Of a DNA stretch of 64,000 nucleotides, positions 57,015 to 64,000 are shown piece by piece. The stretch is from Streptomyces sp. NBC_01216 (GTDB taxonomy: Bacteria; Actinomycetota; Actinomycetes; Streptomycetales; Streptomycetaceae), in contig NZ_CP108677.1 in assembly GCF_035994945.1 (NCBI RefSeq), positions 1,860,001 to 1,924,000 on the forward strand, written 5' to 3'. Every line of letters begins with the position of its first letter. Positions within the stretch are counted from its first letter, which is position 1. The position numbers were made by a program, and so were the translations under genes. Under the pieces are notes generated by a model. The model searched no databases. It was not told where the DNA came from and saw only the letters and a list, made by a program, of their open reading frames with translations.

Positions 57015-58622
57015 CTACTCGACCCCGATGAGGAGCGGCGGGGCGCCTTCGCCCGCGTGGTAGGTGGTGGTGTCGACCGCCAGATGGGTCTCGCGGACGT
57101 GCCGTTCCAGGGCGGCGGCGAGGGACGGGGGCGTGCCGTCGGCGACGATCAGGGTGACCAGTTCACCGCCGGCCGACAGCATCCGGTCCAGGACCGTGCG
57201 GGCCGTCGCCGTCAGGTCCCGGCCGATCACCGCCACGTCGCCCTCGATGAGGCCCAGGACGTCACCGGCCTGGCAGACACCGGCCGAGGTGAAGGACTGC
57301 CGTTCGGCGACGGCGAGTTCGGCGTAGCGGGTGGCGCCCGCCGCCGCGGTCATGGCGACGACGTCCTCGTCGAAACGCCGGTCGGGTTCGTGGACGGCGA
57401 GGGCCGCGATGCCCTGCACGGCCGCCCGGGTGGGGATCAGGGCGACCCGGATGCCCTCCGCGCGGGCCTGTTCGGCCGCGGCGCCGGCGGTGTGCCGCAG
57501 GTCGGTGTCGTTCGGCAGGAGGACGACCTCGTGCGCGTGGGCCCGCCGGATCGCCTCGACCAGGGCGCCGCTGACCGGCGGCCGGCCCGGCCGGGCCAGC
57601 AGGGTGGTGGCGCCGGCCGCCTCGCACAGTCCGGCGAGCCCCTCCCCCGGCAGGACGGCCACCACGGCCCGCTGGGCGCGTTCGGGCGCCTGGGCGGTGC
57701 CGGGGAAGTGCGTGATCCGGATCCGGTACGGCCGGCCCGCCTCCACGCCCGCCTCGACGGCGGCTCCCGCGTCGTCGACGTGGACGTGGACGTTCCACAG
57801 CCCGTCCCCGCCGACCACGACGAGGGACTCGCCCAGCGCGTCGAGCCGGTCCCGGAGGCGGGCCACGGATTCCTCGGGCGCCTCCAGGAGATAGATCACC
57901 TCGAACGCCGGACCCCCGCGCGTCGCGCAGTCCTCGGCCGCGACCGGTCGGTGCGGGGCCGCCGTCGCGGGCCGGATCTGCGCCTCGCCGGAGACGACCT
58001 CGACCAGGGCGCCGAGGACGGTGACCAGTCCTCGTCCGCCCGCGTCCACGACCCCGGCGCGCTCCAGTACGGCGAGTTGGCCGGGGGTCGCCTCCAGGGC
58101 GACCCTGGCCCCGTCGTAGGCGGCCCGGGCCACCGTCACGAGGGTTCCGCCGCCCGCGCAGGCCGCGGCGGCGGCGCCCGCCACGCTCAGGATGGTGCCC
58201 TCCACCGGGTGGGCCACGGCCTGCCGGGCCGCGCTCGCCGCGGCGGCGAGCGCGCGGGCGAGGTGCTCTCCGTCGCCCCCTTCGGCCAGGACCGAGGCCA
58301 TCCCGCGCAGCAGCTGCGAGAGGATCGTCCCCGAGTTGCCGCGGGCTCCGATCAGGGCGCCGTGCGCCATCGCCCGTACGGCGGTGGCGGGGTCGGGAGG
58401 GCCGGCGTGGCCGCCGTCTCCGGCGTCGACCGCGAAGGCCGCGTCGACCGCCTGGGCGGCGGACTCCACGGTGAGGTAGAGGTTCGTTCCGGTGTCCCCG
58501 TCGGCGATCGGGTACACGTTGATCGCGTCGATCTCCTCGCGTTCCCGGCCGAGCGCGTGCAGCGCCCGTACGCACCAGGATCGGACCGCTGCGGCGTCGA
58601 GGGTCTGCGCGGTCTGCGGCAA
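57015..58622 (-). CDS. DAK/YloV-family protein (FakA-like kinase fold)
   Basis: 535 residues from TTG 58622, supported by AGGAGGA seven bases upstream. The N-terminal DhaL-type kinase domain includes INVYPIADGDTGTNLYLTV, whose aspartates bind Mg-ATP, and ALIGARGNSGTILSQLLRG. The C-terminal part includes PFAM-type DAK1_2/EDD-like repeats (LGLIEGDVAVIGRDL). FakA in Staphylococcus phosphorylates fatty acids bound to FakB; no fakB is nearby. The order DAK-recG is kept from firmicutes to actinobacteria. Separate from recG by 175 bp. Confidence 0.88.
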   Translation of the reverse strand: MPQTAQTLDAAAVRSWCVRALHALGREREEIDAINVYPIADGDTGTNLYLTVESAAQAVDAAFAVDAGDGGHAGPPDPATAVRAMAHGALIGARGNSGTILSQLLRGMASVLAEGGDGEHLARALAAAASAARQAVAHPVEGTILSVAGAAAAACAGGGTLVTVARAAYDGARVALEATPGQLAVLERAGVVDAGGRGLVTVLGALVEVVSGEAQIRPATAAPHRPVAAEDCATRGGPAFEVIYLLEAPEESVARLRDRLDALGESLVVVGGDGLWNVHVHVDDAGAAVEAGVEAGRPYRIRITHFPGTAQAPERAQRAVVAVLPGEGLAGLCEAAGATTLLARPGRPPVSGALVEAIRRAHAHEVVLLPNDTDLRHTAGAAAEQARAEGIRVALIPTRAAVQGIAALAVHEPDRRFDEDVVAMTAAAGATRYAELAVAERQSFTSAGVCQAGDVLGLIEGDVAVIGRDLTATARTVLDRMLSAGGELVTLIVADGTPPSLAAALERHVRETHLAVDTTTYHAGEGAPPLLIGVE

Positions 58623-58860
58623 CGGGGGGTCCTCCTGCTCGGGGCCTCGGGTTCCGGGTCATCGCAGCGTAGACCGGCTCGTGACCTGGGCCGGGAGCGG
58701 GGGCCGCGACGGCCATGGTAGTTTCGTTCCACGGGAGCAGTCGTTGTATGCTGCTTCGGTTGCCCGATGAGAGTCGGGCCATTCCCCCGGCAAGCCACTT
58801 CAGAACTCTGATTCCGGTGCGCCGGATTTCACTGTAAACCTGAAGTCTTTGGAGTGACCC

Positions 58861-59046
58861 GTGGCTGCCAACTGCGATGTCTGCGGCAAGGGGCCGGGCT
58901 TCGGCAACAACATTTCGCACTCGCACCGCCGTACGTCTCGTCGCTGGAACCCCAACATCCAGCGTGTGCGTGCCGTGGTCGGTCGGACGCCGAAGCGGCT
59001 CAACGTCTGCACCTCGTGCATCAAGGCCGGCAAGGTCTCGCGCTAA
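58861..59046 (+). CDS. rpmB: 50S ribosomal protein L28 (zinc-binding form)
   Basis: 61 residues from GTG 58861. [39 protein letters not shown] and [12 protein letters not shown] carry the two CxxC pairs of the zinc form. It is divergent from the DAK gene. TATGCT at 58747 is a plausible -10, giving a leader of about 110 bases; a -35 is unclear. It is followed by a strong terminator. Confidence 0.96.
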   Translation: MAANCDVCGKGPGFGNNISHSHRRTSRRWNPNIQRVRAVVGRTPKRLNVCTSCIKAGKVSR

Positions 59047-59118
59047 GTGATGTTCCCCGCGCGAGCGGGGATGATCTCGCCGACGTTTTGTCGTAGCGCA
59101 GCCCCTGCGGTTGCCTTG

Positions 59119-59151
59119 AAAGGCCGGTTCACCTTGGTGAACCGGCCTTTT
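59119..59151 (+). terminator. Rho-independent terminator after rpmB
   Basis: AAAGGCCGGTTCACC pairs perfectly with GGTGAACCGGCCTTT around a two-base TT loop (15-bp stem), ending in TTTT. It is 73 bp past the rpmB stop and also lies beyond the convergent thiD stop. Confidence 0.9.
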
Positions 59152-59279
59152 GCCATGTCCGCGTGAGGCCCTGTCCGACGGGGGACCGCCCCGACCGGGC
59201 CGCGGGGATCGGCCGACGGCGAGGACGGCGCCGGTGCCGCGCCGGGGGCGCGGGCCCGGCGGGACGTCCGGAACACGGT

Positions 59280-60080
59280 CTACGGCCGGAACGGCCAGGC
59301 GTGGTCGACGGGGCCGATGCCGGACCCCAGCCGGAAACCGGCGGCGATGGCGCCGGTCACGTACTCCTTGGCCTCCCGGACCGCGTCCGGGACCGGCAGC
59401 CCCTTGGCGAGGCCGGAGGCCACCGCCGAGGCGAGCGTGCAGCCCGTGCCGTGGGTGTGCCGGTTGTCGTGGCGGGGAGCGCGCAGCCAGTGCTCCTCGG
59501 CACCGTCGGTGAGGAGGTCCACCGCTCCGGCGCCGACGGGCAGGTGCCCGCCCTTGACGAGTGCCCAGCGCGGCCCGAAGGCGAGGATCGCCCCGGCGGC
59601 GGCGCGCATCCCGTCCTCGTCGACCACGCGCAGGCCGGTGAGCTGTTCGACCTCGTCCAGATTGGGGGTGGCGACGGTCGCGAGCGGCAGCAGCCTCCGG
59701 CGCACCGAGTCCAGCGCGGAGGCCGCGAGCAGCGCGTCACCGTGCTTGGAGATCCCGACCGGGTCCACGACCACCGGGGCGTCGGTCGAGGCGAGCAGTT
59801 CGGCCACCGTGTCCACCAGGACGGCGGAGGCCAGCATGCCGGTCTTCACCGCCTGGACGCCGATGTCGTCGGCCACGGCGCGGTACTGGGCGCGTACGGC
59901 CTCCGCGGGCAGTTCCCAGCTGCCCTGGACGCCAAGCGAGTTCTGGGCGGTGACGGCGGTGATCACGCTCATGCCGTGGACGCCGAGGGTCAGCATGGTC
60001 TTGAGGTCGGCCTGGATACCGGCGCCGCCGCCGGAGTCGGACCCCGCGACGGTCAGCACCCGGGGCGGTGCGGTGGTCAC
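59280..60080 (-). CDS. thiD: Hydroxymethylpyrimidine / phosphomethylpyrimidine kinase ThiD
   Basis: 266 residues from GTG 60080. The ribokinase-fold motif is [19 protein letters not shown], the substrate pocket includes [19 protein letters not shown], and the ATP/catalytic region is [14 protein letters not shown]. It phosphorylates HMP and HMP-P for thiamine synthesis and salvage. GTG overlaps the thiL stop by four bases (GTGA). No TPP riboswitch was seen in front of thiL, unlike thiB. Confidence 0.96.
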   Translation of the reverse strand: MTTAPPRVLTVAGSDSGGGAGIQADLKTMLTLGVHGMSVITAVTAQNSLGVQGSWELPAEAVRAQYRAVADDIGVQAVKTGMLASAVLVDTVAELLASTDAPVVVDPVGISKHGDALLAASALDSVRRRLLPLATVATPNLDEVEQLTGLRVVDEDGMRAAAGAILAFGPRWALVKGGHLPVGAGAVDLLTDGAEEHWLRAPRHDNRHTHGTGCTLASAVASGLAKGLPVPDAVREAKEYVTGAIAAGFRLGSGIGPVDHAWPFRP

Positions 60081-61039
60081 TCGCCCGCTCCGAAGTGGTC
60101 CCAGCCGCCCTTGCTGTGCCAGGGCGCCCCGTCGACGGTCACCTGGGGCAGCGCGGAGGGGTTGAGCACCTCGCCGATGACCTTCCAGCGGGCGGGCAGT
60201 TTCACGTCCGGCGGGAAGGTGGCCACGATGGCGTGGTCCTCTCCCCCGGTGAGCACCCACTGCAGAGGGTCCACTCCGACGGCCTGGCCGATGTCGTTCA
60301 TCTGCGTGGGAATGTCGATGCGTCCGGAGCGCAGGTCGATGCGGACCTTGCTGGCCTCGGCGATGTGGCCCAGGTCGGCGATGAGTCCGTCGCTGACGTC
60401 GCACATCGCGGTCGCGCCGAGGCCCGCCGCCGCGGGTCCCGCGTGATACGGCGGCTCGGGTCGCCGGTGGGCCTCGACGAAGGCGCGCGGGGAGCGGAAG
60501 CCGCGGGAGAGGACCGCGTATCCCGCGGCGGACCAGCCGAGCCAGCCGGTGTAGGCGACGACGTCGCCGGGCTGCGCCCCGCCCCGCGTCACCGGGTCGT
60601 GGTTCCGCAGGTCGCCGAGCGCGGTGATGGACACCGTGATGGTGTCGCCGCGGACGACGTCGCCGCCGACGACGGCCGCTCCGGCGACCTGGCACTCGTC
60701 GCGGAGTCCGTCCATGAGCTCGGTGGGCCAGGTGACCGGGAGCTCCGCGGGGACGACCAGTCCGAGGAGCAGCGCGGTGGGTACGGCGCCCATGGCGGCG
60801 ATGTCGGCGAGGTTCTGCGCCGCGGCCTTGCGGCCCACGTCGTACGCCGTCGACCAGTCGCGGCGGAAGTGACGTCCCTCCAGCAGGATGTCCGTGCTGG
60901 CCACCACGCGCCGGTCGGGCGCGGAGACGACCGCGGCGTCGTCGCCGGGGCCGATCCGTACCGCCGGTGTGGTGGTGAGCCGCGAGGTGAGCTCCCTGAT
61001 GAGCCCGAACTCCCCCAACTCGCCGACTGTGCCCTTCAC
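60077..61039 (-). CDS. thiL: Thiamine-monophosphate kinase ThiL
   Basis: 320 residues from GTG 61039. The AIRS-kinase fold is seen in [24 protein letters not shown] and [19 protein letters not shown], with [16 protein letters not shown] and [15 protein letters not shown] in the second half. It makes TPP, the ligand of the riboswitch at the left end of this window. First of the thiL-thiD pair. Confidence 0.96.
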   Translation of the reverse strand: MKGTVGELGEFGLIRELTSRLTTTPAVRIGPGDDAAVVSAPDRRVVASTDILLEGRHFRRDWSTAYDVGRKAAAQNLADIAAMGAVPTALLLGLVVPAELPVTWPTELMDGLRDECQVAGAAVVGGDVVRGDTITVSITALGDLRNHDPVTRGGAQPGDVVAYTGWLGWSAAGYAVLSRGFRSPRAFVEAHRRPEPPYHAGPAAAGLGATAMCDVSDGLIADLGHIAEASKVRIDLRSGRIDIPTQMNDIGQAVGVDPLQWVLTGGEDHAIVATFPPDVKLPARWKVIGEVLNPSALPQVTVDGAPWHSKGGWDHFGAGE

Positions 61040-61278
61040 CGCGCCTCACCTCGTGTCGTCGTGCCGGACGTGCGCGCCCCGTTCCGCGGGTCGCGGGCCG
61101 CCACTGCGCCGGATACCGTCAAGTAGACCGTCAACTTCTGTCGTGCGTACGCCACCCTGTGGGCGCCGCCGGGCGCGCGGGTCTCCCCGCGGCCCGCGGC
61201 GACGCGGTACCGTTGCGAACCTTTCAGCAGGTTCATTCATCTCCCCCCAATGATCCTCGTGGCCGCCCTGGAGGTTCC

Positions 61279-61512
61279 GTGGTACAGGCGTACATCCTCA
61301 TTCAGACCGAGGTGGGCAAGGCGTCGACCGTCGCCCAGACCATCTCCGAGATCCCAGGGGTGATCCAGGCCGAAGACGTGACGGGCCCGTACGACGTGAT
61401 CGTCCGCGCCCAGTCCGACACGGTCGACGACCTCGGCCGCATGGTGGTCGCCAGGGTGCAGCAAGTCGAGGGCATCACCCGCACCCTCACCTGCCCGGTC
61501 GTCCATCTGTAG
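61279..61512 (+). CDS. Stand-alone Lrp/AsnC ligand-binding (RAM) domain protein
   Basis: 77 residues from GTG 61279 with GGAGG six bases upstream. It consists only of the RAM domain: VQAYILIQTEVGKASTVAQT, then VTGPYDVIVRAQSDTVDDLG and the ending VEGITRTLTCPVVHL. There is no helix-turn-helix. Such proteins form dimers that bind amino acids and may modulate full-length Lrp proteins. It is divergent from thiL; the next gene follows by 20 bp. Confidence 0.9.
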   Translation: MVQAYILIQTEVGKASTVAQTISEIPGVIQAEDVTGPYDVIVRAQSDTVDDLGRMVVARVQQVEGITRTLTCPVVHL

Positions 61513-61532
61513 CCCCCGTCTACCCTTGGCCG

Positions 61533-62012
61533 GTGATGTCTTCCCACCGGCCCTCCGCCCTGCCCGCCGCCGTCGCCGCCGCGTTGCTGCTGGGCGCCGC
61601 GGGCTGCTCCTCCACGGACGCGACGGCGTCGGTCCCGGTTCCCAGCCCTCCGGCGGCGGAAGCCGCCGTCTGCCAGGCACTGGCGAAGGAGCTTCCGGAC
61701 ACCGTGGCGGGGCTGGAACGGAAGGACCCGGAGCCTGACTCCGAACTGACCGCCGGGTGGGGGGACGCGGCGATCGTACTGCGCTGCGGGGTTCCCCGGC
61801 CCGAGAAGATGAGCGATCCCCAGGCGCACGGTGTCGAGGTCGACGGCGTGAACTGGATGCTGGAGGAAAGGGAGGGCGACGGCCCCCGCTTCACCAGCAC
61901 GTACCGGGTGGCCTACGTCGAGGTGACGCTGGACGAGCGGTACGCCCATGACGCCGGCCCGCTGGTGGACCTGGCCGGCCCCGTCGCCGCGGCGGTTCCC
62001 CCCGGTCTGTGA
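61533..62012 (+). CDS. DUF3515 lipoprotein
   Basis: 159 residues (GTG 61533; ATG 61536 is equivalent). The lipoprotein signal has its lipobox at L-G-A-A-G-C with the Cys near residue 25, then a Ser/Thr-rich linker. The DUF3515 part includes VCQALAKELPDTVAGLERKD, WGDAAIVLRCGVPRPE and GVNWMLEEREGDGPRFTSTY. Anchored on the outer face of the membrane; function unknown. It commonly lies next to ddlA-thiL in actinobacteria. TACCCT at 61521 may be a -10, making the message nearly leaderless. Confidence 0.9.
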   Translation: MMSSHRPSALPAAVAAALLLGAAGCSSTDATASVPVPSPPAAEAAVCQALAKELPDTVAGLERKDPEPDSELTAGWGDAAIVLRCGVPRPEKMSDPQAHGVEVDGVNWMLEEREGDGPRFTSTYRVAYVEVTLDERYAHDAGPLVDLAGPVAAAVPPGL

Positions 62013-62140
62013 CCCGCCCTCGACGGCGGGCGGGTCCGGCGGGGCCTCCGGGACACGCCCGGGGGCGTCGTCCCGGCCCGGCGGATCGTGGTCCTCCCCG
62101 ACGACCCGCCCCGGTCCCGGGTGGCCCGCGGCGCCGTCCC

Positions 62141-63280
62141 TCAGCGCAGGCCGGTGGAGCGGGTCAGCGCCGCCTGGATGAGCCGGTCGACCAGTTCCGG
62201 GTAGCTCACGCCGCTCTCCTGCCACATCCGCGGGTACATGGAGATCGGGGTGAACCCGGGCATGGTGTTGATCTCGTTGATCACGAACTCGCCTTCGTCG
62301 GTGAGGAAGAAGTCCGCGCGGACCAGCCCCTCGCAGGAGACGGCCTCGTAGGCGGCGACCGCGAGCCGCCGGACCTCCGCGGTGGCCGCGTCACCGATCG
62401 GCGCGGGGACGATCCCGGAGGCCGAGTCGATGTACTTGGCCTCGAAGTCGTAGAAGTCGTGGTCGGTGACCGGCGGGATCTCGGCGGGCACGCTGGCCCG
62501 CGGGCCGTCCTCGAACTCCAGGACACCGCACTCGATCTCGCGTCCGCGCAGCAACGACTCGACGAGGATCTTGGGGTCGTGGCGGCGGGCCTCCTCGACG
62601 GCCTCGTCGAGGCCCGCCAGGTCGTCGACCTTGGTGATGCCCATCGAGGAGCCGCCACGGGCGGGCTTCACGAACAGCGGCCAGCCGTGGGTCGCGGCGA
62701 ACTCCACGATCTTCTTGCGGGCGGCGGCCGGGTTCTGCTCCCACTCCCGGGGGCGAACGACCTCGTAGGGGCCGACGGGCAGGCCGAAGGAGGTGAAGAC
62801 CCGCTTCATGTACTCCTTGTCCTGGCCGACGGCGGAGGCGAGGACGCCCGCGCCGACGTAGGGGACCCCGGACAGCTCCAGGAGACCCTGCAGGGTGCCG
62901 TCCTCGCCGTAGGGGCCGTGGAGCACCGGGAAGACCACGTCCACCTCGCCCAGGGCCCTGGGCACGGCGCCGGGCTCGGTGTGCACGACCTCGCGGTTGG
63001 CCGGGTCGACGGAGAGGATCACGCCGCCCTGCTCGGATTCGGTGAGGTCGGAGACGCTCGGCAGGGAGCGGTCGGCGATGGCCATCCGCTCGGGAGCGTC
63101 GGCGGTCAGCGCCCAGCGGCCGTCGGTGGTGATCCCGATGGGCAGCACGTCGTACTTGGTCCGGTCGATGGCGCGCAGGACGGCGCCGGCCGTGACGACG
63201 GAGATGGCGTGCTCGGAGCTGCGTCCGCCGAAGACGACGGCCACGCGCGGCTTGCGGGGGCTCTGGGTGTTCTCGCTCAT
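62141..63280 (-). CDS. ddlA: D-alanine-D-alanine ligase
   Basis: 379 residues. ATP-grasp ligase: VAVVFGGRSSEHAISVVTAG at the N-terminus, VFPVLHGPYGEDGTLQGLLE in the first domain, FVKPARGGSSMGITKV in the ATP-grasp and RADFFLTDEGEFVINEINTMPGF for Mg2+ binding. It makes the D-Ala-D-Ala ending of peptidoglycan precursors, in the cytoplasm. The catalytic-loop Tyr/Phe that separates D-Ala from D-Lac ligases lies around VPYVGAGVLASAVGQDKEYM; it looks like a D-Ala enzyme. 98 bp downstream of gpsA. Confidence 0.95.
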   Translation of the reverse strand: MSENTQSPRKPRVAVVFGGRSSEHAISVVTAGAVLRAIDRTKYDVLPIGITTDGRWALTADAPERMAIADRSLPSVSDLTESEQGGVILSVDPANREVVHTEPGAVPRALGEVDVVFPVLHGPYGEDGTLQGLLELSGVPYVGAGVLASAVGQDKEYMKRVFTSFGLPVGPYEVVRPREWEQNPAAARKKIVEFAATHGWPLFVKPARGGSSMGITKVDDLAGLDEAVEEARRHDPKILVESLLRGREIECGVLEFEDGPRASVPAEIPPVTDHDFYDFEAKYIDSASGIVPAPIGDAATAEVRRLAVAAYEAVSCEGLVRADFFLTDEGEFVINEINTMPGFTPISMYPRMWQESGVSYPELVDRLIQAALTRSTGLR

Positions 63281-63378
63281 ATCGCGATGAGCGTACCTTG
63301 CGCCTCCGGCGCTCCCGAGGGCCTGGTCCGCCGCGCGCGGGTCGTGTCCCGCGGTGGGCCGGGCCGCGTCGGGCGGGG

Positions 63379-64000
63379 TCAGCGGCGCTCGGACTTCGCG
63401 CTGCGCGACATCAGTTCCTTCAGCGCGACGATGGGCGGCTTGCCCTCGTGGACGATGGAGACGACCGTCTCGGTGATCGGCATGTCGACGCCGTGGCGGC
63501 GGGCCAGGTCGAGGACGGACTCGCAGGACTTGACGCCCTCGGCGGTCTGCTTGGTCGCGGCGATGGTCTCCTGGAGCGTCATCCCGCGGCCCAGGTTGGT
63601 ACCGAAGGTGTGGTTCCGGGACAGCGGCGAGGAGCAGGTGGCCACCAGGTCGCCGAGACCGGCCAGGCCGGCGAAGGTGAGCGGGTCGGCGCCCATGACC
63701 AGGCCGAGCCGGGTGGTCTCGGCGAGGCCGCGGGTGATGAGGGTGGCCTTGGAGTTGTCACCGAGGCCCATGCCGTCGGCGATGCCGACGGCGAGCCCGA
63801 TGACGTTCTTGACCGCTCCGCCGAGTTCGCAGCCGACGACGTCGGTGTTGGTGTAGGGGCGGAAGTAGGGGGTGATACAGGCGGTCTGGAGGCGCCGGGC
63901 CACGCTCTCGTCGCTGCACGCGACGACGGCGGCGGCGGGCTGGCGGGCCGCGATCTCCTTGGCCAGGTTGGGGCCGGTGAGGACGGCGACGCGGTCGGAG
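63379..64000 (-). CDS. gpsA: Glycerol-3-phosphate dehydrogenase [NAD(P)+], partial
   Basis: About 207 C-terminal residues are visible; the N-terminal NAD-binding part lies past the right edge. [15 protein letters not shown] is the start of the visible part. [20 protein letters not shown] carries the catalytic Lys, and [20 protein letters not shown] and [13 protein letters not shown] are the substrate-binding stretches. It makes sn-glycerol-3-phosphate for phospholipids. The gpsA-ddlA order is usual in actinobacteria. Confidence 0.95.
   Translation of the reverse strand, partial: SDRVAVLTGPNLAKEIAARQPAAAVVACSDESVARRLQTACITPYFRPYTNTDVVGCELGGAVKNVIGLAVGIADGMGLGDNSKATLITRGLAETTRLGLVMGADPLTFAGLAGLGDLVATCSSPLSRNHTFGTNLGRGMTLQETIAATKQTAEGVKSCESVLDLARRHGVDMPITETVVSIVHEGKPPIVALKELMSRSAKSERR

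Noticed and set aside
61279..61512. Full-length Lrp/AsnC regulator
   Set aside because: Only the ligand-binding RAM domain is encoded; the DNA before the GTG holds no helix-turn-helix.

Overview
The window is a high-GC actinobacterial chromosome segment, almost certainly from Streptomyces. The evidence is the strong G/C bias at third codon positions, the sporulation sigma factor gene whiG, an nsdA homologue beside amtB-glnK-glnD, four tandem type I signal peptidases (sipW-X-Y-Z), and GTG or TTG starts with GGAGG-type ribosome sites. From memory (not computed), the gene order matches the conserved core of the S. coelicolor chromosome from rpmB/recG/smc through ffh/rplS/sip to whiG/rpsB/cdsA. 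Most of it is housekeeping DNA. The accessory material is a thiamine uptake operon and an arsenic cassette at the left, a few regulator/enzyme pairs, and several decayed patches.

Layout, left to right. 1-2 kb: thiamine ABC transporter (permease cut by the window edge, lipoprotein ThiB) behind a TPP riboswitch, then rlmN. 3.4-4.4 kb: a two-gene unit of unknown function. 4.7-8.1 kb: arsenic genes (NPA-channel aquaporin and arsR facing arsC) and a 14-TM MFS exporter. 8.3-12.8 kb: rpsB-tsf, pyrH, frr-cdsA. 13-15 kb: M23 peptidase, TetR regulator, whiG. 15.3-18.9 kb: yraN-comM-dprA operon with overlapping genes. 19-24 kb: DUF2469, Nudix hydrolase, sipZ-Y-X-W, rplS. 24-26.5 kb: trmD-rimM, KH protein-rpsP. 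26.7-30 kb: SprT-like protein, a methyltransferase, and an FtsH-like pseudogene that has lost its protease site. 30-36 kb: ffh, glnD, glnK, amtB with a GlnR box. 36.6-41.6 kb: nsdA, a divergent degenerate prim-pol protein, ftsY, an LLM oxidoreductase. 41.7-47.9 kb: a decayed sugar-transporter remnant, smc, a small coiled-coil protein, acylphosphatase, a CAP-domain protein. 48-49 kb: a flavodoxin-like reductase facing its likely HxlR regulator. 49-57 kb: mutM, rnc, rpmF, DUF177, a SepIVA/DivIVA-like protein, coaD, rsmD, recG. 57-64 kb: DAK/YloV protein, rpmB, thiD-thiL, a Lrp-type RAM protein, a DUF3515 lipoprotein, ddlA, and gpsA (cut by the right edge).

Two functional threads cross the window: thiamine supply (TPP riboswitch with ThiB/ThiP at one end, ThiL and ThiD at the other) and nitrogen sensing (AmtB, GlnK and GlnD under a GlnR-type box). 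Protein targeting is also concentrated here, with SRP Ffh, its receptor FtsY and four signal peptidases. I found no CRISPR array, tRNA, rRNA, intact insertion sequence, prophage or biosynthetic gene cluster. The less ordinary material is non-coding or decayed: a family of short terminal-inverted-repeat elements used as gene ends, a 21-bp perfect hairpin at the 5' end of sipW, a hairpin holding the yraN ribosome site in its loop, the FtsH relic, and an orphan operator beside a transporter stub.
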